Part shown: in pieces, positions 1 to 8,719 of the stretch
Layout of the letters: the number at the start of each line of letters is the position of its first letter
Position numbering within the stretch: the first letter of the stretch is position 1
NCBI RefSeq assembly: GCF_019802255.1
Contig: NZ_JAHYSS010000002.1
Coordinates: 62,001 to 126,000, forward strand
DNA length: 64,000 nucleotides
Direction of reading: 5' to 3'
Origin: Pedobacter polysacchareus
GTDB lineage: Bacteria > Bacteroidota > Bacteroidia > Sphingobacteriales > Sphingobacteriaceae
Notes under the pieces: generated by a model
Databases searched by the model: none
Seen by the model: only the letters and a program-made list of their open reading frames with translations
Told to the model about the DNA's origin: nothing
Translations under genes and position numbers: made by a program

Positions 1-1108
1 CATAAGAGCCGAGCGCTTTAAAAGGAGAAATGGCAAGATTTAGTCCGACTTCCGACCTCACATTGATCACTGGCTTACCTAATTTACCCCTTCTTGTGGT
101 CACGAGAATAACGCCATTGGCTCCTTTAATCCCATAAATGGAGGTGGAAGCAGCATCTTTCAGAATGGAAACATTTTCAATCTCATTTTGGTCAATCATT
201 GCAAACTGACTCAATTCATATTCGATATTGTCCACCAGAATCAATGGAGCAGTAGAGAAACCGGAAAGCGTGCTGACACCCCTTACGTAAATCTGTGCGG
301 CATCATTACCCGGTTGGCCGGTTCTCTGCAAGGTGGTTAAGCCGGTCACTTTACCGGTAAGCATGTTCTGCAAACTTGCACCTGGTGTACTATTGATTTC
401 TTCGCGGGTTACCTGGGCCACAGAAGAGGTGACAGTCGCTTTCTTTTGTTTGCCATATCCTACAATAACCACATCGCCGCCTAATTCCATAGCAGCAGGA
501 ACCATTTTGATGAGCACATTATTGGTCGCTTTTACTTCCTGGGTATTATAACCTACATAGCTGATCACCAGGATATCATCATTTAATAAGCCTTTAATGG
601 CAAACTTTCCCTGACTATCGGTTATGGCGACTTGTCCGCTGCGCTTTACTTTCACAGTTGCACCAGGAATGCCTTGTCCGGTTTCATCCAGTACTTTTCC
701 AGCAGCATCATTCATCAGGATCATCTCCAAAGGGGAGGAGAGTTCCACTTTGCGGATTTTGACCGTAATGATTTTATTTTTAATGGAATAGGTTAAAGGC
801 TGATTGACGAATACCTTCTCTAAGGTTTCTTCTAAGGAGAGCTTGTCTACGTTAATATTTACCGGGTTGGCTTTTTTTATGGTACTGGAGATATAAACCA
901 AATCATATCCACTTTGCTTTCCAATTGCCTTTAATACCCGTTCCAGTGAAGCATTTGTTCTGGATAAAGTGATTTTATTTTGAGCATAGGTGGATGCACT
1001 GACCTGCATCAATACCGTAAAACTCAATAACAGGGTTAATTTCATGGTTAGTAGTATCTTATCCTTGACATAGGATGCCCTATACGAGTTAAAATCGTAA
1101 AATTTCAT
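1..1108 (-). CDS. SusC/RagA TonB-linked outer membrane receptor with N-terminal STN domain (partial)
   Basis: The gene runs off the left edge, so only about 369 N-terminal residues are visible. A signal sequence ends near ASTYAQ. It is followed by an STN-type domain (about residues 45-115), a carboxypeptidase-regulatory-like beta domain, the TonB-box-like stretch VVIVGYGKQKK, and the plug with the family motif LVDNIEYEFSQL. The STN extension is what separates transducer-type receptors, which signal to a FecR protein, from plain SusC transporters. The ECF sigma and FecR genes lie just upstream on the same strand, so this is probably the outer-membrane sensor of that cassette. I chose the ATG at 1106-1108; an in-frame ATG at 1043-1045 would give a shorter signal peptide. 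The extra 21 residues (MKFYDFNSYRASYVKDK...) resemble the extended leaders common in this receptor class. The substrate is unknown. Confidence 0.9.
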   Translation of the reverse strand, partial: MKFYDFNSYRASYVKDKILLTMKLTLLLSFTVLMQVSASTYAQNKITLSRTNASLERVLKAIGKQSGYDLVYISSTIKKANPVNINVDKLSLEETLEKVFVNQPLTYSIKNKIITVKIRKVELSSPLEMILMNDAAGKVLDETGQGIPGATVKVKRSGQVAITDSQGKFAIKGLLNDDILVISYVGYNTQEVKATNNVLIKMVPAAMELGGDVVIVGYGKQKKATVTSSVAQVTREEINSTPGASLQNMLTGKVTGLTTLQRTGQPGNDAAQIYVRGVSTLSGFSTAPLILVDNIEYELSQFAMIDQNEIENVSILKDAASTSIYGIKGANGVILVTTRRGKLGKPVINVRSEVGLNLAISPFKALGSY

Positions 1109-1138
1109 ACATTTGGTTTGTTTAGGTTTGAGACAAAC

Positions 1139-1162
1139 GCCGGCACATGAGTATGCACCGGC
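1139..1162 (-). other. Imperfect hairpin between fecR and the receptor gene
   Basis: The sequence forms a stem of five G/C pairs (GCCGG/CCGGC), a two-base mismatch and three further pairs around a short loop. It lies in the leader of the receptor gene, about 30 bases before its start. There is no T tract, so it is not a convincing terminator; it could be a processing or attenuation element. Its role is not known. Confidence 0.3.
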
Positions 1163-1276
1163 AATTCATCAATTTTGATTCTCTATCTTATTTTTGAACA
1201 GGGCCTGAACACCATAGGCCAGGAGCGCTCCAACGCTTCTGGTCCTTATTCAGTCCATCGATTCGAGGTGTAAAGT

Positions 1277-2488
1277 TTACTTCATAACGGTGATCCTCCT
1301 TCCTTCTACTTTAAATCGAACTTGTTCCAGGGATTCCAATGTGTTGAGGATTTCTGAAAGGCTTCTTGATTTTGAGACGATTCCTCCGATTTCCACATTT
1401 TCTATTTCGCCCTGATAAACGACAGTTACATTGTATACCCTTTCAATGTTTCTCATGATGGTTTTTAGCTCTCCATCAAGAGAGATATAGCCATCTTTCC
1501 AGGCTAATGCTTCTTGCAGGTCGACTTTTTTAACGTTTAATTCATCATTTTCTAAAATGGATTGTTCACCGGGTACCAAGGTTTTGTATTGGCTTGCAGC
1601 GGATTGTTTTTTGCTTCCTGAATCCATATTGACGAGTACACTTCCTTCTGCAAGGGTAGTTTTTACTGCGGGTTCATTCTGGTAGGCATTGATGTTAAAA
1701 TGTGTGCCTAAAACTTTTACGACCTGCCCTCTGCTGATGACTTTAAAAGACATCCCCTGGTGTTTTGCCACTTCGAAATAGGCTTCCCCGCTGAGGATAA
1801 CGCTTCTTTCTTTGCCCATAAACTGTGGTGCATATTTTATGCTGGACATCGCGTTTAGCCATACTTTAGTCCCATCAGGCAGGTTGATCTGATATTTACC
1901 TCCTGCAGGAGTGGAAATGCTATTGTAATCGGATTGATCCTCTTTTTGGCCTTTTGAAGGATGGGTTATTTGTTCCCCAGTAATATCGTAAATCAATTGC
2001 CCATCAGAAGTTTTAGTGATTTTTATACCCGATTGCTCTGCGATTTTACCATTTGCAGCATCGGTGAGGCTGATTTTTTTGCCATTGGCCAGGGTGAGCA
2101 CTGCTTTATTTTCCGGTGCATTGATGGCGTATTTCTGGTGTGCTCCATATTGGACTGCCTTTTCCGGACTCGAATCCTGCTGCGTGAATAGATAGACAGA
2201 TAAACTGATCAGGACGATTGCTGCGGCGGCATATCGATAAATTGTTTTCAGCCGGTAACGTTTAACCGGTTTTGGAAGGGCTTTATCTTTTATTTTATCC
2301 AATAACTCCGGGTCAGGAAGGTCATAGCTGAGCGTGTCATTCAGCTTTTTCTCATACCTGGAAAGCAATGCCGAATAGGCATCATCGTCCAGCCCTACCA
2401 GGTATTCATTGAATGCCTGGTGTTCTGCTGCGGAAGCAATTCCTTTGGAGAACTGATCTAAAATGTTTTCTATTTCCTGCTTTTCCAT
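1277..2488 (-). CDS. FecR-family anti-sigma factor
   Basis: A 403-residue inner-membrane regulator that holds or activates its ECF sigma factor in response to a signal from the outer-membrane receptor. The N-terminal 80 residues are cytoplasmic. One membrane helix lies at about 84-101 (YAAAAIVLISLSVYLF). The periplasmic part has the FecR domain at about 189-285, with STPAGGKYQINLPDGTKVW and LSGEAYFEV, which are family hallmarks. A DUF4974-type C-terminal domain covers about 325-400. The length is typical for Bacteroidota FecR proteins. The sigma gene is 102 bases upstream and the STN-type receptor 168 bases downstream, all on one strand. This is the standard order of a cell-surface signalling cassette. 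Confidence 0.93.
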   Translation of the reverse strand: MEKQEIENILDQFSKGIASAAEHQAFNEYLVGLDDDAYSALLSRYEKKLNDTLSYDLPDPELLDKIKDKALPKPVKRYRLKTIYRYAAAAIVLISLSVYLFTQQDSSPEKAVQYGAHQKYAINAPENKAVLTLANGKKISLTDAANGKIAEQSGIKITKTSDGQLIYDITGEQITHPSKGQKEDQSDYNSISTPAGGKYQINLPDGTKVWLNAMSSIKYAPQFMGKERSVILSGEAYFEVAKHQGMSFKVISRGQVVKVLGTHFNINAYQNEPAVKTTLAEGSVLVNMDSGSKKQSAASQYKTLVPGEQSILENDELNVKKVDLQEALAWKDGYISLDGELKTIMRNIERVYNVTVVYQGEIENVEIGGIVSKSRSLSEILNTLESLEQVRFKVEGRRITVMK

Positions 2489-2590
2489 GTCTTCGATTAC
2501 TTGTAAGACGGAGCCGATTGAAAAAAGTACACCTGCTTTTCTGAAGAATTATTGAAATAAAATTCTAGCTAGAAAAGACGATGGAAGAAG

Positions 2591-3181
2591 TTAAGAAAGG
2601 ATAAAAATAAACCAACACAATAATGGCCAGCCGGTTTTATGACGCAGCTCCTTTTTAATGATGTTGATGGCTTCATAAAGCTGCTTTTTTACAGCGGATG
2701 AAGAAATATGGAGTGCCTCAGCGATTTCATCTATAGACATCTCCTCCTCCATGCGCATGTCAAAAATCCTGCGTCTTTGCGGAGATAAGCCCTGTAGTGC
2801 CCCCTTTGCAATTTTATAATACTCGTCATAAACCAATTGATCATGGACGGAGGCGAGCTCTTGGCTGGCCGCATTTCCTACCTTATTGATCAGGCGTAAC
2901 TGTGAATCCTGACGCCCCCGTTGGTCCAGCAGTTGATTTTTCGCCATTTTAAAAAGATAGGATTCAAAAGAGCGCAATCCCTGGATCTTTTCTTTTCGCA
3001 TCCATACTTTAAGGAATACGTCCTGAATCACCTCTTCTGTATCCTCCTTGTTCTGATTGGCAAATGGATAAATAAAACGGTAAAGTTTAGGTACATAGGT
3101 ATTATATAGAGCAGCAAATGCTTCCCAGTCCCCTGAAGCTACCTTCTCTAATAATTCCTGATTTTCAATATTCGTTTGCAA
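2591..3181 (-). CDS. ECF RNA polymerase sigma-70 factor (Bacteroidota FecR-associated type)
   Basis: A 196-residue extracytoplasmic-function sigma factor. Region 2 is at about residues 28-95, with NQNKEDTEEVIQDVFLKVW matching the region 2.2-2.3 core. Region 4 is at about 125-180, with LSPQRRRIFDMRMEE and the helix-turn-helix SIDEIAEALHISSSAVKKQL. There is no region 1.1 or 3. The C-terminus ends in a short hydrophobic tail (WPLLCWFIFILS), seen in many sigma factors of this Bacteroidota group. It probably directs transcription of the fecR-receptor genes downstream, which is inferred from their order. A divergent gene starts 211 bases away on the other strand. Confidence 0.92.
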   Translation of the reverse strand: MQTNIENQELLEKVASGDWEAFAALYNTYVPKLYRFIYPFANQNKEDTEEVIQDVFLKVWMRKEKIQGLRSFESYLFKMAKNQLLDQRGRQDSQLRLINKVGNAASQELASVHDQLVYDEYYKIAKGALQGLSPQRRRIFDMRMEEEMSIDEIAEALHISSSAVKKQLYEAINIIKKELRHKTGWPLLCWFIFILS

Positions 3182-3392
3182 CCCCCTAATGTTAACAATA
3201 ATATTACATCCTATAAAACTTGCTCAAGTTACATTTTATTCAGACTCAGATGTTATTTTTTTGGGATATACATCAATTTATTTAGCAGGGTTGTTTCTGT
3301 TAAATCAGCGCATAATTCTTGTATATATTATCACTGTCGTTAAACTTTAAGGGGGGATGAGTTGTCTATGGATAGATACTTAATCATAAGCT

Positions 3393-3830
3393 ATGAGCAA
3401 ACAGTTGTACGATCAGATTTCAGGGACGTTAAGAAGGGCGGAACTGGCAAACCAGCATTACCAGACGGAATCTTTAAAATGGAACCTTGATCCGCATAAA
3501 TCTGCTCATCAGGAGATGAGGGCTGCATTAAAAGAAATCTATGAAATACGGATCCCGCTCAGGATTGTATCGATCATGAAAGCGATTGCGCTTCCGGGGT
3601 TAAATCAATTGATTTTACATGAAGTAATGCATCCGGAACTTCATACTGCCCAGCCGGCTTATGGTGTAACCCCAACTTTATATCATTTAGAAGAATATAA
3701 ACCGATATGGTTACAGCAATTGGGGGCTCAGGAAAAGCCGGAACTGATCCATTATATCAACGATTTGCGAAGATATGTGTTACAATTTGAAAACCTGCTG
3801 GGTGATTTAGAAGAATCTGTCACTTCATAA
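3393..3830 (+). CDS. Conserved-looking protein of unknown function
   Basis: I do not recognise this 145-residue protein. It has no signal peptide and no membrane helix. It is rich in helix-forming residues and probably all-alpha, with a central hydrophobic stretch (LRIVSIMKAIALPGLNQLIL) and a Leu-rich C-terminal helix (YVLQFENLLGDLEESV). Codon use and A+T-rich third positions are like those of its neighbours, and the reading frame is clean. It is divergent from the sigma factor gene and 186 bases upstream of the ribosomal protein block, so it is probably transcribed alone. The ATG at 3393 is preceded by an A-rich stretch with no Shine-Dalgarno motif. Confidence 0.65.
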   Translation: MSKQLYDQISGTLRRAELANQHYQTESLKWNLDPHKSAHQEMRAALKEIYEIRIPLRIVSIMKAIALPGLNQLILHEVMHPELHTAQPAYGVTPTLYHLEEYKPIWLQQLGAQEKPELIHYINDLRRYVLQFENLLGDLEESVTS

Positions 3831-3935
3831 TCCGTATAAATGTTGTATATTGCACCCCGAGAGCATCCACGGTAGGGATCTGGGCAGCAGTCCGTAACAC
3901 GCTGTAAATAAATTCAAAATATTTTAGATACCTAC

Positions 3936-3966
3936 TTGATGATTACAAATATTTTATTGATATTTG
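3936..3966 (+). promoter_or_regulatory. Candidate promoter of the rpmB block
   Basis: TTG at 3936-3938 is followed after 20 bases by GATATTTG at 3959-3966. This is one mismatch from the Bacteroidota -7 consensus TAnnTTTG at nearly the usual spacing. The start codon of L28 is about 50 bases downstream. Confidence 0.5.
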
Positions 3967-4016
3967 CACACTCTTAAAAAAATTAAGAAAACATAATTAA
4001 CACTATATTTAAAGGC

Positions 4017-4250
4017 ATGTCTAGAGTTTGTGATTTAACCGGAAAAATGGCAATGACAGGTTTTAATGTTTCTCACTCAAACGTTAAAACTAAGCGTAAG
4101 TTTTATCCCAACTTACAACTTCAGAAATTTTATATTCCTGATGAGGATCGTTGGATAACCCTGAAAGTTTCTACTTCAGCTATCAAAACCATTAATAAAA
4201 TTGGTATTACTGAGGCGATCAATCGCTTCATGAAAAAAGGATATTTGTAA
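4017..4250 (+). CDS. rpmB: 50S ribosomal protein L28 (bL28)
   Basis: A 77-residue large-subunit ribosomal protein. The N-terminus [10 protein letters not shown] and the following [15 protein letters not shown] segment are diagnostic for L28. Only one cysteine of the usual zinc-binding set remains (Cys5), so this is a C-minus, zinc-independent form. It is the first gene of the rpmB-rpmG-DUF4295 group, which is followed by ftsY, an order common in Bacteroidota. The start is preceded by an A/T-rich leader without a Shine-Dalgarno sequence. Confidence 0.97.
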   Translation: MSRVCDLTGKMAMTGFNVSHSNVKTKRKFYPNLQLQKFYIPDEDRWITLKVSTSAIKTINKIGITEAINRFMKKGYL

Positions 4251-4290
4251 ATAACATTGGTTGATGTGAATCGACCTTAAGATTAATAAA

Positions 4291-4473
4291 ATGGCAAAAA
4301 AAGGTAACAGAGTACAAGTTATTCTAGAGTGTACGGAGCATAAAACTAGTGGCATGCCTGGTATGTCTAGATATATCTCTACTAAAAACCGTAAAAACAC
4401 TACTGAGAGATTAGAATTGAAAAAATTCAATCCAGTTTTGAAAAAGGTAACTGTACATAAAGAAATTAAGTAA
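4291..4473 (+). CDS. rpmG: 50S ribosomal protein L33 (bL33)
   Basis: A 60-residue ribosomal protein with the L33 pattern: [11 protein letters not shown], then [23 protein letters not shown] and the end VHKEIK. It lacks the two CxxC pairs of zinc-binding L33 and is therefore C-minus, like the neighbouring L28. The gene lies 40 bases after rpmB and 38 bases before the DUF4295 gene, so one transcript is likely. Confidence 0.97.
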   Translation: MAKKGNRVQVILECTEHKTSGMPGMSRYISTKNRKNTTERLELKKFNPVLKKVTVHKEIK

Positions 4474-4511
4474 TACATTTAGTATTTAACTAAATACAAT
4501 CTATTTAGATC

Positions 4512-4670
4512 ATGGCAAAAAAGGTAGTTGCAACCCTTAAAACGGGAAAAGGTAAAGAATATTCGAAAGTTATTACGATGACTAAATCACCTAGAACAGG
4601 TGCATATTCTTTCAAAGAAGTTATTGTTCACAACGATCACGTTCAAGATGCTATTGCATCCAAAAAATAA
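4512..4670 (+). CDS. DUF4295 small basic protein, ribosome-associated
   Basis: A 52-residue basic protein beginning MAKKVVATLKTGKGKEYSK and ending HNDHVQDAIASKK. This short family (DUF4295) is found in Bacteroidota directly after rpmG. I recall that a Bacteroidota-specific ribosomal protein, bL38, has been assigned to this position, but I am not certain that it is this family. The gene sits 38 bases after rpmG and is followed at once by a strong terminator. Its size, charge and neighbours all point to a ribosomal role. Confidence 0.85.
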   Translation: MAKKVVATLKTGKGKEYSKVITMTKSPRTGAYSFKEVIVHNDHVQDAIASKK

Positions 4671-4690
4671 TTTTAATATTTAATTATATT

Positions 4691-4726
4691 AAAGCCGTCC
4701 CTTTTAAATGGGAGGGCTTTTTTTGT
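4691..4726 (+). terminator. Intrinsic terminator after the ribosomal protein genes
   Basis: AAAGCC and TCCC pair with GGGA and GGGCTTT around the loop TTTTAAAT, with a single bulged G, followed by a run of seven T. It ends the rpmB-rpmG-DUF4295 transcript only about 16 bases before ftsY begins, so ftsY relies on read-through or its own promoter. Confidence 0.8.
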
Positions 4727-4741
4727 TTAATTAGACATTGT

Positions 4742-5704
4742 ATGGGTTTATTCGATTTTTTCAAGAAAAAGGAAACTGCTCCCGAAGCGCAGGAAGCTCT
4801 AGACAAGGGTTTAGAGAAGACTAAAGAGGGCTTTTTGAGTAAAATCACAAAGGCCGTTGCGGGTAAGTCGACAGTAGATGATGATGTGCTCGATAGTCTT
4901 GAGGAAGTTTTAGTGACTTCCGATGTTGGTGTAACTACCACCCTAAAAATTATTGACCGTATCCAGGCTCGTGTAGCTAAAGATAAGTATTTATCCACCT
5001 CAGAACTGCACCGTTTGCTGCGCGATGAGATCCAATTGATGCTTTCTGAAAACAATAGCAATGACTTCCGTAAGTTTGAATATGGACAGCATAAGCCTTA
5101 TGTGATTATGGTAGTTGGTGTAAATGGGGTAGGTAAAACCACCACCATTGGTAAACTTGCCCATAAACTTAAAGCTGAAGGGCTGAGCGTAGTTTTAGGT
5201 GCAGCCGATACTTTCAGAGCAGCAGCAGTAGAACAGATCAAACTTTGGGGAGAACGTGTTGGCGTAAGAGTAGTGGCACAGGCAATGGGTTCAGACCCTG
5301 CTTCTGTGGCTTTCGACACTTTGCAATCTGCAGTCGCCAATGGTGAAGATGTAGTGATCATTGATACTGCCGGACGTTTACACAATAAAATTGGCCTGAT
5401 GAATGAATTGGGTAAAATTAAGCATGTGATGGAAAAGGTAATTCCTTCTGCGCCACATGAGATATTATTGGTATTGGATGGTTCAACAGGGCAAAATGCC
5501 TTTGAACAATGTAAACAGTTTACTGAGGCGACCGACGTAAATGCATTAGCCATTACCAAACTGGATGGTACCGCTAAAGGTGGTGTCGTGATCGGTATTT
5601 CTGATCAGTTTAAAATCCCAGTAAAATATATAGGCGTTGGCGAAAGCGTAAACGACCTGCAATTATTTGACAAAAAAGCATTTGTAGACAGCTTGTTTAA
5701 CTAA
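4742..5704 (+). CDS. ftsY: Signal recognition particle receptor FtsY
   Basis: A 320-residue SRP receptor GTPase that brings ribosome-nascent chain-SRP complexes to the Sec translocon. It lacks the long acidic A domain of E. coli FtsY; the N domain begins almost at once. The G domain shows the P-loop GVNGVGKTT (about 126-134), DTFRAAA (G2), DTAGR (G3) and TKLDGTAKGG (G4). The N-terminus MGLFDFFKKKE is an amphipathic membrane-targeting helix typical of short FtsY proteins. rimO follows 41 bases later. The two are often adjacent in Bacteroidota. Confidence 0.98.
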   Translation: MGLFDFFKKKETAPEAQEALDKGLEKTKEGFLSKITKAVAGKSTVDDDVLDSLEEVLVTSDVGVTTTLKIIDRIQARVAKDKYLSTSELHRLLRDEIQLMLSENNSNDFRKFEYGQHKPYVIMVVGVNGVGKTTTIGKLAHKLKAEGLSVVLGAADTFRAAAVEQIKLWGERVGVRVVAQAMGSDPASVAFDTLQSAVANGEDVVIIDTAGRLHNKIGLMNELGKIKHVMEKVIPSAPHEILLVLDGSTGQNAFEQCKQFTEATDVNALAITKLDGTAKGGVVIGISDQFKIPVKYIGVGESVNDLQLFDKKAFVDSLFN

Positions 5705-5745
5705 TTTTTAGTTCAACAGAAGAATTCTACTCCAAATAAAAAATC

Positions 5746-7080
5746 ATGAATACAAAAACCACATCTAAAATCATTCCTGTTAAAAAACCTAAAATCAATG
5801 TCATTACTTTGGGTTGTTCTAAAAACCTGTATGATTCAGAAGTTTTGATGGGTCAGCTTCGTGGCAATAGCATGGATGTGGTCCATGAATCCGATAAAAT
5901 GGGAAAAGATGATATTGTAGTCATCAATACCTGCGGTTTTATCGACAATGCCAAGCAAGAATCAATTGATACTATTCTTCAATATAGCGAACTTAAAGAC
6001 GCCGGTAAAATTGCCAAGGTAATTGTAACCGGTTGTTTATCTGAAAGGTATAAGCCAGAATTGGAAGCGGAAATCACTAACGTAGATGCTTTCTTTGGTA
6101 CCAACGATCTAAACAATATCTTACATTCCTTAGGGGCTAATTATAAGCATGAGCTGATTGGAGAAAGGTTATTGACCACTCCATCTCACTTCGCTTATTT
6201 TAAAATTGCAGAAGGCTGTAACCGCCCATGCTCTTTTTGTGCCATTCCTTTGATGCGTGGAAAACACGTTTCCAGAGACATGAATGAATTGGTAAATGAA
6301 GCAAAAATTCTAGCTGCTAACGGTACCAAAGAATTAATTCTGATTGCACAGGATCTGACTTATTACGGTTTAGACATTTACGGAAAACGTAACCTGGACG
6401 AATTGTTAAGACGCCTTTCTGATGTCAATGGCATCGAATGGATCAGGTTACAATATGCTTATCCTTCAGGTTTCCCAATGGAGATTTTAGATGCGATGAA
6501 CGAACGTGATAACATCTGTAAATACCTGGATATGCCTTTACAGCACATCACAGATAACATGCTGAAATCTATGCGTCGTGGTATCACGAAACAAAAGACC
6601 ATCGATATTGTGAACCAAATCAGAGATAAAGTGCCTAATATCGCTATGCGTACTACTTTAATTTGTGGTTACCCAGGCGAAACAGAAGCAGATTTCGAAG
6701 AGATGCTAAGTTGGGTGGAAGATACCAGATTCGATAGATTAGGTTGTTTCACTTATTCTCATGAAGAAAAAACTCATGCGCATGACCTGGTTGATGATGT
6801 ACCTGCAGAAGTAAAACAGGAGCGTGTGGATGCCATCATGGAATTACAGCAAGGGATTTCTTATGAAATCAATCAGGAAAAAATCGGTCATACCTATAAA
6901 GTACTGGTAGATAGAAAAGAAGGTGATTTCTTTATTGGAAGAACTGAATTTGACTCTCCTGAGGTTGATAATGAGGTTTTAATTGATGCTAAAACAGGTT
7001 ATGCTGCGAATGGAAGCTTCGTTAATGTGAAGATTGACAGAGCTGAGGATTTCGATCTATATGGACAAATTGTAAAATAA
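5746..7080 (+). CDS. rimO: Ribosomal protein S12 methylthiotransferase RimO
   Basis: A 444-residue radical-SAM enzyme that methylthiolates an aspartate of ribosomal protein S12. The UPF0004 domain carries cysteines 24, 63 and 97 for the auxiliary 4Fe-4S cluster. The radical-SAM motif CxxxCxxC is at 158-165 (CNRPCSFC). A TRAM RNA-binding domain covers about 380-444. The start TLGCSKNLYDSE, rather than the MiaB pattern, supports RimO. There is a short upstream extension before the first conserved cysteine. The gene follows ftsY closely and probably shares its transcript. Confidence 0.96.
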   Translation: MNTKTTSKIIPVKKPKINVITLGCSKNLYDSEVLMGQLRGNSMDVVHESDKMGKDDIVVINTCGFIDNAKQESIDTILQYSELKDAGKIAKVIVTGCLSERYKPELEAEITNVDAFFGTNDLNNILHSLGANYKHELIGERLLTTPSHFAYFKIAEGCNRPCSFCAIPLMRGKHVSRDMNELVNEAKILAANGTKELILIAQDLTYYGLDIYGKRNLDELLRRLSDVNGIEWIRLQYAYPSGFPMEILDAMNERDNICKYLDMPLQHITDNMLKSMRRGITKQKTIDIVNQIRDKVPNIAMRTTLICGYPGETEADFEEMLSWVEDTRFDRLGCFTYSHEEKTHAHDLVDDVPAEVKQERVDAIMELQQGISYEINQEKIGHTYKVLVDRKEGDFFIGRTEFDSPEVDNEVLIDAKTGYAANGSFVNVKIDRAEDFDLYGQIVK

Positions 7081-7126
7081 ATTTGTGATGTATTGACTTC
7101 TGGTTTATTAACTTAAATTCGTAGCA

Positions 7127-8716
7127 ATGCAGGCCAAATACATCTCTTACCAGGAAACCAATGCCTTCTCCACCGCTGTACTGGATTACATCGACGGAAA
7201 GGACCAGTTAAGTGCTTTTTATAAGTACACACCGGATTTCGAAGGCTTTGCTAAAGCCATCGCTAACCGCGACTTTAAAGGAAATAGGTCTGTATTGACC
7301 GAGGTTCTAAAAAAGCAATATACTACCATTGAAGCACCCGCTTTAGTGGAACAAAATATACAACTTCTAGCTGATGACCGGACTTATACCATTACCACCG
7401 GTCATCAGCTTAATATCTTTACCGGTCCACTTTATTTCATTTATAAGATTGTCACTGCCATTAACCTTGCAAAAGAGTTAAAGGAGAAGTTTCCGAATGA
7501 AAACTTCGTACCCGTTTATTGGATGGCTACAGAAGACCATGATTTTGAAGAGATCAACCATGTGAAAATCGAAGATAGGAAGCTCAGCTGGAATAAAAAT
7601 GCAGCCGGAGCAACGGGAAGATTAAGCACCAAAGACATCACAGAAACTTTATTGGCTTATAAAGGTTATCTCGGTATTACCGAGAATGGCTTGCAATTGG
7701 CCGGATTGGTAGAAAAGGCTTATGGAACACATGAAAAACTTTCTGATGCCACCAGAGAGCTGGTCAATGGCTTATTTGGAAAGTATGGACTGGTTTGCGT
7801 AGATGCAGATGAACCCGCGTTAAAAAAGGAATTTGCGCCTATTATCGAAGCAGATATTATTGGCCAGCATAGCTTTAAACATATTTCTGAAAGCAATGCT
7901 GCTTTGGAAGCCAAAGGTTATAAGACTCAGGTAAACCCCAGGGAAATCAATTTCTTTTACATGACAGACCAGTTAAGGGAGCGCATTATAGAAGAAGATG
8001 AAGTGTATAAGGTCATGAACACTGACATCCAGTTCAGCCTTGATGAATTAAAAAAAGAAATCAATGACTTTCCTGAACGCTTTAGTCCGAATGTAGTAAT
8101 GCGTCCGGTATATCAGGAAGTGATGCTGCCAAACCTGGCCTATATTGGTGGAGGTGCAGAGTTGACTTATTGGTTACAGCTAAAAGCAAACTTCGATTAT
8201 TATCAGGTAGATTTTCCGGTTTTGTTGCTTAGAAACTCCGCATTGGTGATCGATAAACGTTCTGAACTAAAAATGCAGATTCTTGGTATCAGTCATAAAG
8301 ATTTGTTTAAAAATAACGAAACACTTAAAAACGATTGGATCAAAGCCCATGTTAATTTACAGCTGACATTGGGGGATGAGCAACGTACATTGAGCGCCAT
8401 TTTTGATCAGATTAAACTCAATGCTTATAAAATAGATAAAACACTTTCGCAATCGGCTGATGCTGCTAAAACTAAAGCGCTAAAATTGATTGTCAGCCTG
8501 GAGAAGAAAATGCTGCGCGCTGAAAAGCGAAAGCATGATACTTCTTTATCACAGATAGACAATTTGAAAGGGAAACTTTTCCCAACAGGGGTGCTGCAGG
8601 AGCGGGTGCTGAATATCGCACCTTTGTATGTAGCCTATGGCGATGAGTTTATCGCTTCCCTGATTTTGAATTTCAAACCATTGGACCATCAGTTTACGGT
8701 TCTATTTGCTTCATAA
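7127..8716 (+). CDS. bshC: Putative cysteine ligase BshC (bacillithiol biosynthesis)
   Basis: A 529-residue protein of the BshC family, which adds cysteine to glucosaminyl-malate in the last step of bacillithiol synthesis. Family motifs visible are TITTGHQLNIFTGPLYFIYKI, PVYWMATEDHDFEEINH and the C-terminal coiled-coil region (AEKRKHDTSLSQIDNLKGKLFP). The length is normal. Its presence implies that the organism uses bacillithiol as its low-molecular-weight thiol; bshA and bshB are not in the window. The next gene starts only 3 bases after the stop, suggesting co-transcription. Confidence 0.95.
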   Translation: MQAKYISYQETNAFSTAVLDYIDGKDQLSAFYKYTPDFEGFAKAIANRDFKGNRSVLTEVLKKQYTTIEAPALVEQNIQLLADDRTYTITTGHQLNIFTGPLYFIYKIVTAINLAKELKEKFPNENFVPVYWMATEDHDFEEINHVKIEDRKLSWNKNAAGATGRLSTKDITETLLAYKGYLGITENGLQLAGLVEKAYGTHEKLSDATRELVNGLFGKYGLVCVDADEPALKKEFAPIIEADIIGQHSFKHISESNAALEAKGYKTQVNPREINFFYMTDQLRERIIEEDEVYKVMNTDIQFSLDELKKEINDFPERFSPNVVMRPVYQEVMLPNLAYIGGGAELTYWLQLKANFDYYQVDFPVLLLRNSALVIDKRSELKMQILGISHKDLFKNNETLKNDWIKAHVNLQLTLGDEQRTLSAIFDQIKLNAYKIDKTLSQSADAAKTKALKLIVSLEKKMLRAEKRKHDTSLSQIDNLKGKLFPTGVLQERVLNIAPLYVAYGDEFIASLILNFKPLDHQFTVLFAS

Positions 8717-8719
8717 ATA

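Noticed and set aside
333..551. 72-residue plus-strand open frame
   Set aside because: It is antisense to the SusC receptor gene and has no independent support.
4176..4478. 100-residue minus-strand open frame
   Set aside because: It is antisense to rpmB and rpmG, which are certain.
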